Shown here in pieces: positions 36,426 through 50,077 of a DNA stretch of 64,000 nucleotides (within the stretch, counting starts at the first letter, position 1; each line of letters starts with the position of its first letter). The notes below the pieces were generated by a model, which did not search any database, was not told the DNA's origin, and was given only the letters and a program-made list of their open reading frames with translations. The position numbers were made by a program, and so were the translations under genes. Source of the stretch: Virgibacillus sp. SK37 (GTDB taxonomy: Bacteria; Bacillota; Bacilli; Bacillales; Amphibacillaceae); the NCBI RefSeq assembly GCF_000725285.1, contig NZ_CP007161.1:517911-581910 (forward strand), in the 5' to 3' direction.

Positions 36426-36520
36426 GGGTTTATTCAGAGATTCGGAAAATGAATAAACTATGAACTATCTTGTGTTAGATGGAGTAATTAATTTTACAGA
36501 GGAAGCACCCATTGATTTGC
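36426..36520 (-). repeat. MITE-like repeat, copy 3 (fragment)
   Basis: The reverse complement matches outer flank B, a decayed end repeat and the last 50 bases of the core of copy 1 (GGAGTAATTAATT and GGAAGCACCCATTGATTTGC), then the likeness ends abruptly. It keeps the copy 1 arrangement of flank and core. Confidence 0.75.
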
Positions 36521-36604
36521 CAAGTGTCGCGAGGATTTTCGTTTCTAATGGAGTCTTGTCTTTTTAAGTGATAAAATAATTGTATAGAAGAAGGAGGAAG
36601 ACAT

Positions 36605-38773
36605 GTGGATAATGAGTTAAACATGGAACTGTTGCAATGGGTTTCTAAAGAGACCAAAGTTAATACTTCAATTGTACATAAAGTTATCGATTTATTAGAT
36701 GAAGGAAATACGGTCCCATTTATTGCGCGTTATCGAAAAGAAATGACAGGTGGACTTGATGAAGTCCAAATTAAATCTGTACAAGATAAATGGGCATATG
36801 CGGTGAATCTCTCAGATAGAAAACAAGAAGTAATAAGAATTATTGACGAACAAGGTAAACTGACGGAAGAACTTGAGAAAGAGATTAACGAGGCCACTCA
36901 ATTACAAAGAGTTGAGGATCTATACCGCCCGTATAAACAAAAACGGAGGACGAAGGCTACCATCGCCAAAGAAAAAGGTCTGGAGCCTCTGGCAAAACAG
37001 GTTTGGGAGCAGCAACAGATCGACTTGACCGCCGAAGCAAAGAAATATATATCAGAAGAGCATGAACTTCAGGTCGTAGAAGATGTGTTAGCAGGCGTAA
37101 ACGATATAATTGCCGAGTGGATCTCTGATGACCCGGAATACCGTGAGTATATTAGAGAAGAAACATTCAAACGTGGTAGTATCATTTCTGAATTAAAAGC
37201 AGCTGAAAAAGATGAAAAAAGTGTTTACGAAATGTACTATGAATTTAATGAAGCAATTCGTTCCATGGTATCACATCGAATTTTAGCGTTGAACCGTGGA
37301 GAAAAAGAAGAAGTGCTGAAGGTTACAGTAGAACCACCTGCTGAAAAAATCAATGACTATCTTGTTAAAAAATTAATTAAACAGGATACAAGTGAGCAGG
37401 TTGTTGAATTGTTAAAAGAAGCAATTAACGATAGTTACAAAAGATTAATTCAGCCATCGGTAGAGAGGGAAATACGGAACGGGCTAACTGAAAAAGCCGA
37501 ACAACAGGCAATAGAGGTTTTTTCCAAGAATCTTAATAATTTGTTACTACAACCTCCATTGAAAGGAAAAACAATTTTAGGAGTCGACCCTGCATTTCGA
37601 ACCGGTTGTAAACTTGCGACAGTTGATGAGACAGGAAAGGTGCTTGACGTTGGTGTGATGTATCCGACGGCTCCAAAGCATGATACAGCTGGTGCAGAAA
37701 AGATAGTAATGAATTTTATAAGAAAGCATCACGTTGAGTTGATAGCAATTGGCAATGGCACTGCATCAAGAGAAACAGAACAGTTTATATCAGATGTAAT
37801 AGGAAAAAATAAACTGGATATTCCTTACATTATTGTTAATGAAGCCGGAGCAAGTGTGTATTCTGCTTCTAAACTAGCGCGTGAGGAATTTCCAGATTTA
37901 CAGGTAGAAGAAAGAAGTGCGGCCTCCATTGCTCGCCGAGTTCAGGATCCATTGGCTGAACTAGTTAAAATTGACCCAAAATCAATTGGTGTAGGGCAGT
38001 ATCAGCATGATGTCGGACAAAAAGCGTTAAATGAATCTTTAACCTTTGTTGTAGAAACTGCGGTTAACCAAGTTGGAGTGAATGTTAATACTGCTTCTTC
38101 ATCTCTATTGCAATATGTATCCGGTTTGAGTAAGGCAGTGGCTAATAATATTGTGAAGCAGCGGAACGAAGAGGGGAAGTTTACTAATCGAAAGCAGTTA
38201 AAAAAGATCCCTCGTTTGGGTGCGAAAACTTATGAACAGGGAATCGGATTTTTGCGTATTATTGATGGAGATCATCCCTTGGATCGTACGCCAATTCATC
38301 CGGAAAGTTATAAGCAAACAGAACAACTATTAAAATTACTTGATTGTGAGTTACATGATATCGGTTCGGAAAAATTAAGAGAAAAAGTAAACACAGTAGA
38401 TAAAAAAGAACTCGCAAAAGAATTAGAAATAGGGGAGCCAACTTTATTGGATATTATTGGGGCTCTCGGACGTCCCGAGCGCGATCCACGTGATGACTTT
38501 CCACAGCCTCTGTTGAAGCAAAATGTACTAAGCTTAGAAGATTTAAAGCCAGGTATGGAAATGCAGGGAACAGTAAGGAATGTGGTGGATTTCGGTGTGT
38601 TTGTAGATATTGGAGTTAAGCAGGATGGCCTTGTGCATATCTCCAAAATGTCAAATTCCTTTGTGAAACACCCTATGGATATAGCCTCAGTTGGCGATGT
38701 AGTGACTGTATGGGTAGAACAAATTGATGCAAATAAAGGTAGAATAGCTCTATCTATGATTAAAAGCGAATAA
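36605..38773 (+). CDS. tex: Tex-family S1 RNA-binding transcription accessory protein
   Basis: A 722-aa nucleic-acid binding protein (B. subtilis YdcI position). It has the N-terminal HTH-like Tex domain (VPFIARYRKEMTGGLDE), a YqgF/RNase H-like domain near 320-450 (ILGVDPAFRTGCKLA, AIGNGTASRETE), helix-hairpin-helix repeats (YVSGLSKAVANNIVKQR, LKKIPRLGAKTYEQ), and a C-terminal S1 domain (GTVRNVVDFGVFVDIG). GTG start seven bases after AGGAGG. Tex proteins assist transcription and RNA turnover; the precise role is unsettled. Confidence 0.93.
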   Translation: MDNELNMELLQWVSKETKVNTSIVHKVIDLLDEGNTVPFIARYRKEMTGGLDEVQIKSVQDKWAYAVNLSDRKQEVIRIIDEQGKLTEELEKEINEATQLQRVEDLYRPYKQKRRTKATIAKEKGLEPLAKQVWEQQQIDLTAEAKKYISEEHELQVVEDVLAGVNDIIAEWISDDPEYREYIREETFKRGSIISELKAAEKDEKSVYEMYYEFNEAIRSMVSHRILALNRGEKEEVLKVTVEPPAEKINDYLVKKLIKQDTSEQVVELLKEAINDSYKRLIQPSVEREIRNGLTEKAEQQAIEVFSKNLNNLLLQPPLKGKTILGVDPAFRTGCKLATVDETGKVLDVGVMYPTAPKHDTAGAEKIVMNFIRKHHVELIAIGNGTASRETEQFISDVIGKNKLDIPYIIVNEAGASVYSASKLAREEFPDLQVEERSAASIARRVQDPLAELVKIDPKSIGVGQYQHDVGQKALNESLTFVVETAVNQVGVNVNTASSSLLQYVSGLSKAVANNIVKQRNEEGKFTNRKQLKKIPRLGAKTYEQGIGFLRIIDGDHPLDRTPIHPESYKQTEQLLKLLDCELHDIGSEKLREKVNTVDKKELAKELEIGEPTLLDIIGALGRPERDPRDDFPQPLLKQNVLSLEDLKPGMEMQGTVRNVVDFGVFVDIGVKQDGLVHISKMSNSFVKHPMDIASVGDVVTVWVEQIDANKGRIALSMIKSE

Positions 38774-38776
38774 CAA

Positions 38777-38816
38777 AAGGAAGAGGATGTTCTAAACATA
38801 GAACATCCTCTTTCCA
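38777..38816. terminator. Bidirectional terminator between tex and katA
   Basis: GGAAGAGGATGTTCT pairs with AGAACATCCTCTTTCC around a 6-base loop. Confidence 0.87.
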
Positions 38817-38825
38817 TGTATATAT

Positions 38826-40310
38826 TTATTCTTTTTCACTTGCAGCTTCTACTTCGCTTAATGAGATTCCTAAAGCATTGGCTACCCCTTCTCCATAAGC
38901 GGGGTCTGCTTTATAGCAATGATTGATATGACGTAGCTTAATGTGCTTATCTACTCCGCGCATGTTACGTGCAGTGTTTTCAAACAATAGTTGTTTTTGT
39001 TCAGGATTCATTAGATTAAATAGACGTCCTGGTTGTTCGAAGTAATTGTCATCATCTTCCCGGAAGTCCCATCTGTCTGCATCCCCGTTTATTGCGAGAC
39101 TAGGCTCTTTGTATTCTGGTTGATCTTTCCACTCACCATAACTGTTAGGGGCATAATGCAACTGACTGCCTTTATTACCATCAACCCTCATTGCTCCATC
39201 TCGATGGAAGCTATGAAATGGACATTTTGGTTGGTTAACTGGAATTTGATGATGATTTACACCAAGACGGTAGCGTTGTGCATCACCGTATGAGAATAAT
39301 CTGCCTTGTAGCATTTTGTCAGGAGAAAATCCTATTCCGGGTACTACGTTAGCAGGCGTGAAAGCGGCCTGCTCTACTTCAGCAAAGTAGTTATCGGGAT
39401 TACGGTTAAGCTCCCATTCTCCAACTTCGATTAATGGGAAGTCCTTTTTATACCAAACTTTTGTGAGGTCAAATGGATTATAAGGCATATTATTTGCCTG
39501 TTCTTCTGTCATTACTTGAATGTACATCTTCCATTTAGGAAAGTTTCCATTTTCTATGTTTTCATAAAGGTCACGTTGATGACTTTCACGGTCTGCACCC
39601 ACAAGATCCTGTGCTTCTTGGTCAGTTAAATTTTCGATTCCTTGTTGGGAACGCATATGAAATTTCACCCATACTCGTTCGTTTTGATCATTAATCATAC
39701 TGAATGTATGGCTGCCAAAACCATGCATATGACGGTAAGACTTAGGAATTCCGCGTTCACTCATTACAATTGTAACCTGATGAAGAGCTTCAGGAAGGTT
39801 CGTCCAGAAATCCCAGTTGTTGTTTGCGCTTCTCATATTTGTGCGAGGATCACGCTTAACAGCATGGTTTAAATCCGGGAATATTAATGGATCTCTAAAG
39901 AAGAAAACAGGTGTGTTATTTCCTACAAGATCCCAGTTACCTTCCTCTGTATAAAACCTCATGGCAAACCCACGGATATCCCGTTCAGCATCTGCGGCTC
40001 CTCTTTCACCTGCCACGGAAGAAAAACGAACGAACATGTCAGTTTTCTTACCTATTTCTGAAAATACTTTAGCGTTTGTATATTTAGTAATGTCATTTGT
40101 TACAGTAAAAGTACCATAAGCTCCAGATCCCTTTGCATGCATTCTACGTTCTGGAATCACTTCTCTATCGAAATGAGCAAGCTTTTCCAAGAACCAAACA
40201 TCTTGTAGAAGCATAGGTCCTCTAGGTCCAGCTGTCATGGAGTTCTGATAGTCAGGTACTGGAGCACCTGCTGCAGTTGTTAACTTATTATTATTATTTT
40301 TATCACTCAT
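38826..40310 (-). CDS. katA: Vegetative-type heme catalase
   Basis: Small-subunit monofunctional catalase (494 aa) that decomposes hydrogen peroxide. [14 protein letters not shown] holds the catalytic His; [17 protein letters not shown] and the distal Asn in [15 protein letters not shown] follow; [17 protein letters not shown] contains the proximal heme Tyr. Length is standard. ATG lies behind GGAGGTGC. PerR-like boxes upstream suggest peroxide induction. The gene is alone, divergent from the sprT-like gene. Confidence 0.96.
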   Translation of the reverse strand: MSDKNNNNKLTTAAGAPVPDYQNSMTAGPRGPMLLQDVWFLEKLAHFDREVIPERRMHAKGSGAYGTFTVTNDITKYTNAKVFSEIGKKTDMFVRFSSVAGERGAADAERDIRGFAMRFYTEEGNWDLVGNNTPVFFFRDPLIFPDLNHAVKRDPRTNMRSANNNWDFWTNLPEALHQVTIVMSERGIPKSYRHMHGFGSHTFSMINDQNERVWVKFHMRSQQGIENLTDQEAQDLVGADRESHQRDLYENIENGNFPKWKMYIQVMTEEQANNMPYNPFDLTKVWYKKDFPLIEVGEWELNRNPDNYFAEVEQAAFTPANVVPGIGFSPDKMLQGRLFSYGDAQRYRLGVNHHQIPVNQPKCPFHSFHRDGAMRVDGNKGSQLHYAPNSYGEWKDQPEYKEPSLAINGDADRWDFREDDDNYFEQPGRLFNLMNPEQKQLLFENTARNMRGVDKHIKLRHINHCYKADPAYGEGVANALGISLSEVEAASEKE

Positions 40311-40333
40311 TATAAAAGCACCTCCGAAGTTAT

Positions 40334-40365
40334 TTACAATAATTATAATATCATAGTAATTATTA
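40334..40365 (-). promoter_or_regulatory. PerR/Fur-like boxes upstream of katA
   Basis: TTACAATAATTATAA at 40334-40348 matches the Per box TTATAATnATTATAA at 14 of 15 positions (n free), and a second, weaker match (TCATAGTAATTATTA, three mismatches) lies at 40351-40365. The first lies 24 bases upstream of the katA start. Confidence 0.72.
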
Positions 40366-40466
40366 AATATCCATTATAAAGTATGTATATTCTATATAAA
40401 CTTAAAATATGACAAGCAATTTGATGATTACTATAATAGATGAAGAGTTGAAAAGTATTTATCAAA

Positions 40467-40497
40467 TTTTATCAATTAATATGGATAATTGATAAAA
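40467..40497. repeat. 12-bp inverted repeat in the katA-sprT intergenic region
   Basis: TTTTATCAATTA, 7-base spacer, TAATTGATAAAA. The 333-base AT-rich region 40311-40643 contains no gene; besides this repeat and the PerR-like boxes nothing else is evident. Confidence 0.6.
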
Positions 40498-40557
40498 AGT
40501 TCAAGATATAATATGTAAATTAATTATAATACAAATAGATTAAAAATCAATATTTAG

Positions 40558-40572
40558 TTATAGTAATTATAA
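40558..40572 (+). promoter_or_regulatory. PerR/Fur-like box upstream of the sprT-like gene
   Basis: TTATAGTAATTATAA, 14 of 15 matches to the Per box. It lies 71 bases before the start codon. Confidence 0.6.
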
Positions 40573-40643
40573 ATAAAAGTGTTTTGCTGGCTCGACGGTA
40601 AAATGATAATATAGTGGAGATAACAAAAGGAGGAAGGGAGAAA

Positions 40644-41105
40644 ATGATGCAATTATTAAATGAAAAAGAGCTTTTCTCTCTTGTTAACGAGCTTTCGTTA
40701 ACGTATTTTCAAAAACCCTTCATAGATAAAGTGACCTTTAACCATAGACTCCGTACCACAGGAGGTAGATACATACCAAATAAAAGAGTTGTCGAGTTAA
40801 ACCCCAAATACTTTATCGAAGGTGATAAGGGAGAGTTTATCGGAATAATAAAACACGAACTATGCCATTATCATCTCCATATAGAAGGTAAGGGATATAA
40901 ACATGGTGATAAAGAATTCAAAGACCTATTGAGAGCGACTGGTTCTCCAAGACATTGTAGCCCTCTTCCTTCCCATAAAATAGAACACAAGCATATATAC
41001 AAATGTAAAAAATGTGGTTTCATATATAATAGGAGAAGAAGGGTTAATACCCAAAAGTATAGCTGTGGTAAATGCAGGGGCAGGCTTAAGGAAGTAAAGG
41101 AATAA
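40644..41105 (+). CDS. SprT-like zinc metallopeptidase-fold protein
   Basis: A 153-aa SprT-family protein (B. subtilis YdcK position). The HELCHYH motif (His71, Glu72, His75) is the zincin active site, and a C-terminal zinc ribbon has CKKCGF and CGKC. The fold is that of SPRTN proteases; bacterial substrates are unknown. Start: ATG 40644 or the adjacent ATG 40647, behind GGAGG and GGGAG. tRNA promoters follow at once. Confidence 0.88.
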   Translation: MMQLLNEKELFSLVNELSLTYFQKPFIDKVTFNHRLRTTGGRYIPNKRVVELNPKYFIEGDKGEFIGIIKHELCHYHLHIEGKGYKHGDKEFKDLLRATGSPRHCSPLPSHKIEHKHIYKCKKCGFIYNRRRRVNTQKYSCGKCRGRLKEVKE

Positions 41106-41132
41106 AAAATATAAAAAAATTACTATTATTTA

Positions 41133-41161
41133 TTGACGAAATGTGTCATCCGTGTTAAATT
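41133..41161 (+). promoter_or_regulatory. Upstream promoter of the tRNA array
   Basis: TTGACG, 17 bases, TAAATT; first of two tandem promoters before tRNA-Asn. Confidence 0.5.
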
Positions 41162-41216
41162 AAATAAGCTGTTAAATTACAGCGACACAGTCATTAATTT
41201 TTCGACGAAAAAGTTA

Positions 41217-41245
41217 TTGACAATTGTTAATAGATATTGTATTAT
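41217..41245 (+). promoter_or_regulatory. Main promoter of the tRNA array
   Basis: TTGACA, 17 bases, TATTAT, 35 bases before tRNA-Asn. Confidence 0.8.
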
Positions 41246-41280
41246 ATATTTCGTTGTCCAATACAATATTAATATACTAT

Positions 41281-41355
41281 TCCACAGTAGCTCAGTGGTA
41301 GAGCTATCGGCTGTTAACCGATCGGTCGTAGGTTCGAATCCTACCTGTGGAGCCA
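41281..41355 (+). tRNA. tRNA-Asn (GTT)
   Basis: Complete cloverleaf, acceptor TCCACAG/CTGTGGA, anticodon GTT, CCA encoded. Confidence 0.97.
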
Positions 41356-41358
41356 AGT

Positions 41359-41449
41359 GGAGAAGTACTCAAGTGGCTGAAGAGGCGCCCCTGCTAAGGG
41401 TGTAGGTCGTGTAAGCGGCGCGAGGGTTCAAATCCCTCCTTCTCCGCCA
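41359..41449 (+). tRNA. tRNA-Ser (GCT)
   Basis: Acceptor GGAGAAG/CTTCTCC, long variable arm as expected for Ser, anticodon GCT, CCA encoded. Confidence 0.96.
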
Positions 41450-41456
41450 TTTATAT

Positions 41457-41528
41457 GGCCCGTTGGTCAAGCGGTTAAGACACCGCCCTTTCACGGCGGT
41501 AACACGGGTTCGAATCCCGTACGGGTCA
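41457..41528 (+). tRNA. tRNA-Glu (TTC)
   Basis: Acceptor GGCCCGT/ACGGGTC, anticodon TTC in CCCTTTCACGG, no encoded CCA. Confidence 0.96.
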
Positions 41529-41553
41529 TCTTTTCTTAAAAATAAATAGGTTG

Positions 41554-41630
41554 GGTCCGGTAGTTCAGTTGGTTAGAATGCCTGCCTGTCACGCAGGAGG
41601 TCGCGGGTTCGAGTCCCGTCCGGACCGCCA
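41554..41630 (+). tRNA. tRNA-Asp (GTC)
   Basis: Acceptor GGTCCGG/CCGGACC, anticodon GTC, CCA encoded; identical to the copy at 48319. Confidence 0.97.
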
Positions 41631-41635
41631 GATGT

Positions 41636-41710
41636 TGGGCTATAGCCAAGCGGTAAGGCATCGGGTTTTGATCCCGTGTATCCTAGGTTCGAATCCTAGT
41701 AGCCCAGCCA
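41636..41710 (+). tRNA. tRNA-Gln (TTG)
   Basis: Acceptor TGGGCTA/TAGCCCA, anticodon TTG, CCA encoded; last of the first cluster. Confidence 0.96.
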
Positions 41711-41781
41711 TTTTATTTTCATGGAGAGGAAATATCGCTATTTGTTAACGTAATGAGTCTATATAATGAACAAAGTTATAT

Positions 41782-41808
41782 ATACTATTAATTGATAGTA
41801 TTTTTTTA
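41782..41808 (+). terminator. Terminator of the first tRNA cluster
   Basis: ATACTAT/ATAGTAT with a 6-base loop, then seven T, 71 bases after tRNA-Gln. Confidence 0.7.
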
Positions 41809-41820
41809 TTTGATAAACAA

Positions 41821-41848
41821 GAACCATTAGCTCAGTTGGAAGAGCAAC
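41821..41848 (+). pseudogene. 5' fragment of a tRNA-Lys gene
   Basis: GAACCATTAGCTCAGTTGGA followed by AGAGCA repeats the first 26 bases of the intact tRNA-Lys at 41974 with two changes, then diverges at the end of the D-arm. No anticodon or T-arm follows in the next 125 bases. Confidence 0.8.
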
Positions 41849-41973
41849 GAGCAATACATCTACCGAATAAACTACGAGTAACCCCGATGCAAAAACATCT
41901 TTGAACAAGCAAGTAGAAGCAGGGGTCCACTTGATGAACATGAATCATAACTATAGAAATACTCATTTAATAT

Positions 41974-42049
41974 GAGCCATTAGCTCAGTTGGTAGAGCAT
42001 CTGACTTTTAATCAGAGGGTCGAAGGTTCGAATCCTTCATGGCTCACCA
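41974..42049 (+). tRNA. tRNA-Lys (TTT)
   Basis: Acceptor GAGCCAT/ATGGCTC, anticodon TTT in GACTTTTAATC, CCA encoded. Confidence 0.97.
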
Positions 42050-42066
42050 TTTTAAATTATATATTT

Positions 42067-42148
42067 GCGGGTGTGGCGGAATTGGCAGACGCGCTAGACT
42101 TAGGATCTAGTGTCTTCGGACGTGGGGGTTCAACTCCCTCCACCCGCA
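42067..42148 (+). tRNA. tRNA-Leu (TAG)
   Basis: Acceptor GCGGGTG/CACCCGC, long variable arm, anticodon TAG, no encoded CCA. Confidence 0.95.
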
Positions 42149-42182
42149 TCTATAATCAAACTTAATTGTCTATTAAATCTAT

Positions 42183-42265
<83 letters not shown>

Positions 42266-42323
42266 CTTGATGATAAAGTTGATTGTAGAAGAGCAATATG
42301 TTAAAGTATTAAATGTTGTTTTT

Positions 42324-42400
42324 GCGCCCGTAGCTCAATTGGATAGAGCGTTTGACTACGGATCAAGAGGTTAGGGGTTCGACTCCTCTCGGGCGCGCCA
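42324..42400 (+). tRNA. tRNA-Arg (ACG)
   Basis: Acceptor GCGCCCG/CGGGCGC, anticodon ACG, CCA encoded. Confidence 0.96.
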
Positions 42401-42405
42401 TTATA

Positions 42406-42482
42406 CGGGAAGTAGCTCAGCTTGGTAGAGCACATGGTTTGGGACCATGGGGTCGCAGGTTCAAATCCTGTCTTCCCGACCA
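42406..42482 (+). tRNA. tRNA-Pro (TGG)
   Basis: Acceptor CGGGAAG/CTTCCCG, anticodon TGG, CCA encoded. Confidence 0.96.
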
Positions 42483-42515
42483 TCGAGAATATTTTTATAA
42501 ATCTTCTTTTATTAT

Positions 42516-42589
42516 GCGGGTGTAGTTTAGTGGTAAAACCTCAGCCTTCCAAGCTGATGATGAGGGTTCGATTCCCTTCACCCGCTCCA
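42516..42589 (+). tRNA. tRNA-Gly (TCC)
   Basis: Acceptor GCGGGTG/CACCCGC, anticodon TCC in CCTTCCAAG, CCA encoded. Confidence 0.96.
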
Positions 42590-42594
42590 AACAT

Positions 42595-42668
<74 letters not shown>

Positions 42669-42689
42669 TCTCACTTTTTAAAAAAAGTG

Positions 42690-42719
42690 TTGACAATCCT
42701 ATTTTGGATATGATATGAT
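42690..42719 (+). promoter_or_regulatory. rRNA operon promoter
   Basis: TTGACA, 18 bases, TATGAT, about 175 bases before 16S rRNA. Confidence 0.85.
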
Positions 42720-42754
42720 TTAAAAGTTGCTTCACTAAAAGGCAACAACATATT

Positions 42755-42766
42755 TGCTCTTTGAAA
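42755..42766 (+). promoter_or_regulatory. BoxA-type antitermination element
   Basis: TGCTCTTTGAAA in the 16S leader matches the Gram-positive rrn boxA (TGCTCTTTGAAAAC), bound by NusB-S10. Confidence 0.7.
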
Positions 42767-42893
42767 ACTGAACAAAACAACCAGTATGTCAAGAAAAACA
42801 TGACGTTTTTCGTTAATTTTTAAAAGCCAGAAGTTAACGCTTCTGCAGCTAAGACATTGAGATAAGATTGATTGGTGTCGATCTTATTCAAAC

Positions 42894-47695
<4,802 letters not shown>

Positions 47696-47758
47696 TCTTC
47701 TTTGAATGTCGTTGTTTCCCTCTTATTTAGTTTTTAGGGTATAAATTTAAAAAAACCC

Positions 47759-47787
47759 TTGCATTTTTTCGCGAAAATGCATATAAT
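47759..47787 (+). promoter_or_regulatory. Promoter between 23S and 5S rRNA
   Basis: TTGCAT, 17 bases, TATAAT. The spacer together with its edges forms the inverted repeat TGCATTTT/AAAATGCA. It would drive 5S and the downstream tRNAs independently. Confidence 0.65.
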
Positions 47788-47814
47788 ATGTCTTGTCCTT
47801 GTTTTTAAGGATGG

Positions 47815-47930
47815 TCTGGTAGCAATAGCGGAGAGGTCACACCTGTTCCCATGCCGAACACAGAAGTTAAGCTCTCCAGCGCCGATGGTAGTTGGGACTT
47901 TGTCCCTGCAAGAGTAGGACGCCGCCAGGC
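47815..47930 (+). rRNA. rrf: 5S ribosomal RNA
   Basis: Starts TCTGGTAGCAATAGCGGAGA and ends GACGCCGCCAGGC; contains the conserved CCGAACACAGAAGTTAAGCT. Length 116. Confidence 0.96.
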
Positions 47931-47960
47931 CGTAAGACATTTTTACTTTATAACTCATAT

Positions 47961-47974
47961 CGCGGGGTGGAGCA
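47961..47974 (+). pseudogene. 5' fragment of tRNA-fMet
   Basis: CGCGGGGTGGAGCA equals the first 14 bases of the intact tRNA-fMet at 48111, and the 24 bases before it are also duplicated (TTTTACTTTATAACTCATAT). After this the sequence diverges for about 115 bases. Confidence 0.82.
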
Positions 47975-48110
47975 AGCCGTCAACATCATTGAGTAAGCTG
48001 CCAAGTGCAGGCTTGCGAGGAGTGCTACATCAGTGAATTTTCTAGCAACACGACGAGCAGTTGGGTTTAGTTAGATGAAAACAGGTAACATTTTACTTTA
48101 TAACTCATAT

Positions 48111-48281
<171 letters not shown>

Positions 48282-48318
48282 AACTGATTACTAGGCTAGT
48301 TGGTAAATGATTAATAAT

Positions 48319-48395
48319 GGTCCGGTAGTTCAGTTGGTTAGAATGCCTGCCTGTCACGCAGGAGGTCGCGGGTTCGAGTCCCGTCCGGACCGCCA
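48319..48395 (+). tRNA. tRNA-Asp (GTC), second copy
   Basis: Identical to 41554-41630; CCA encoded. Confidence 0.97.
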
Positions 48396-48423
48396 CTTTT
48401 AAATAAATACATAGAATATAACC

Positions 48424-48460
48424 ACACATGAATTCTTTTATAGAATGTCATGTGTTTTTT
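48424..48460 (+). terminator. Terminator of the rrn-tRNA operon
   Basis: ACACATG...TTCT pairs with AGAA...CATGTGT and is followed by six T. Confidence 0.83.
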
Positions 48461-48606
48461 AATGTATAGGATTCCTATTAAGTTAGATCTTGTACATTTT
48501 AGGTTGTAAACTACCTTGTTAGTTTAAAGAAATAATGATACCTTTTTCATTTTGGTGATTTTTTTGCTATCATAAGTATAGTTACTGAGAAGATGGTGAT
48601 AGTTAC

Positions 48607-49572
48607 ATGGATGAATTCTCTTTTATCGATTCAATAAAACAACGCTCTTATAAACAATCCTCTCTTTTGAAGGGGATTGGTGATGATGCTGCAGTGTTTC
48701 GTCAAACTTCAGAGGATATTGTAACTGCAGTGGATACATTTGTGGAAGGAATTCACTTTTCTAGAGATACAATGCAAGCTTTTCACATTGGTTATCGTGC
48801 GCTTGCTGCTAATATCAGTGATTTAGCAGCAATGGGAGCTACTCCGGCGTTCTACTTAACATCTCTTGTTAAACCGGAGAGTTGGCATGTACAAGAAGTG
48901 GAAGGGATATTTATCGGTATGAAGGAACTGGCGAATTCATATGGAATGGATTTAATAGGTGGGGACACGGTTTCAGGTAAACAATTAACCATATCCATCA
49001 CGGTCATAGGTTATGTACCAGGCGGAAAGGCTCGTTACCGTAGTGTAGCTCAAAAAGATGATATTGTTTTTGTAACTGGTACACTAGGCGATTCGCGTGC
49101 AGGTCTTCATCTATTAACAGAAAATAATTCATATGAACATACTGAGTTTTTTATTCAGCGCCATCGCACTCCTACTCCAAGAGTAGAATTTGCAAAAAGC
49201 TTAAGCAAATTATCTCGTATCGCATTAAATGACATCAGCGATGGAATTGCTAATGAAGCCGCAGAAATTGCAGAAGCCTCTAACGTTGGAATTCTGCTCT
49301 ATGATGAAAGTATTCCAATAAGCCCATTTTATACCCAATTTTCTTTGAAACAACAACAGGAATGGAAGTACTTTGGGGGAGAGGATTTTGAACTGATGGG
49401 TACTGTATCTGCTCAAGAGTGGCCCTTTGTTGTGCAGGCTGCAGAAAACACACACACGAAAATATCCGAAATTGGAATTGTTACGGAGAGAAGTGAAAAT
49501 AGTAATGTGTTTATGATGAAAAATAATAAAAAACAGCGTTTAAATAAATGTGGATACACCCACTTTAAGTAG
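48607..49572 (+). CDS. thiL: Thiamine-monophosphate kinase
   Basis: Phosphorylates thiamine monophosphate to the active diphosphate with ATP. The 321-aa protein of the PurM/ThiL fold has GIGDDAAV near residue 24, VTAVDTFVEGIHF, NISDLAAMGATP, GGDTV and the C-terminal ISDGIANEA and YFGGEDFELMGTV. First gene of an operon-like run, directly before tsaE as in B. subtilis. Confidence 0.95.
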   Translation: MDEFSFIDSIKQRSYKQSSLLKGIGDDAAVFRQTSEDIVTAVDTFVEGIHFSRDTMQAFHIGYRALAANISDLAAMGATPAFYLTSLVKPESWHVQEVEGIFIGMKELANSYGMDLIGGDTVSGKQLTISITVIGYVPGGKARYRSVAQKDDIVFVTGTLGDSRAGLHLLTENNSYEHTEFFIQRHRTPTPRVEFAKSLSKLSRIALNDISDGIANEAAEIAEASNVGILLYDESIPISPFYTQFSLKQQQEWKYFGGEDFELMGTVSAQEWPFVVQAAENTHTKISEIGIVTERSENSNVFMMKNNKKQRLNKCGYTHFK

Positions 49573-49581
49573 GTGAAGCTA

Positions 49582-50037
49582 TTGAGTACACATATAATTA
49601 AGGCAAGTACAGAGGAAGAGACAAAGCATATTGCTGAAAAGTTGGCAGTTTTACTTAAACCGGGAGATGTTATTACTTTGGAAGGTGATCTTGGGGCAGG
49701 CAAAACAACATTTACAAAAGGTCTGGCTGAAGGTCTTGGCGTGAAAAGAAGTGTCAGCAGTCCAACCTTTACTATAATTAAAGAATATGAAGGAGAACTT
49801 CCACTATATCATATGGATGTCTATAGGTTGGAGTATTCCGATGAGGATATAGGGTTTGATGAGTATTTCAATGGTAATGGTATTTCCGTTGTTGAATGGG
49901 CATCTTTTATTGAAGATTATCTTCCTTTTGAACGATTGGAAATTAATATCTCTTATATTGATGAACAAAGCAGAGAATTAAAATTCCATGCAGTGGGTGC
50001 GCATTTTGAATGGGTATTGAATGAGTTAAGAAGGTAA
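49582..50037 (+). CDS. tsaE: TsaE, tRNA t6A biosynthesis ATPase
   Basis: ATPase that supports the TsaB-TsaD complex in making t6A37 of ANN-decoding tRNAs. The 151-aa protein has Walker A GDLGAGKTTFTKG near residue 40, SSPTFTIIKEYEG, the HMDVYRL motif and VVEWASF. The TTG at 49582 follows AGGTG; the earlier GTG at 49573 overlaps that site. Confidence 0.94.
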   Translation: MSTHIIKASTEEETKHIAEKLAVLLKPGDVITLEGDLGAGKTTFTKGLAEGLGVKRSVSSPTFTIIKEYEGELPLYHMDVYRLEYSDEDIGFDEYFNGNGISVVEWASFIEDYLPFERLEINISYIDEQSRELKFHAVGAHFEWVLNELRR

Positions 50038-50077
50038 AAGAAGAGGATTAACTGGAATTTAATGAGGAGTTACATGT

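Noticed and set aside
41133..41748. Open frames across the tRNA array
   Set aside because: They run through intact tRNA genes.
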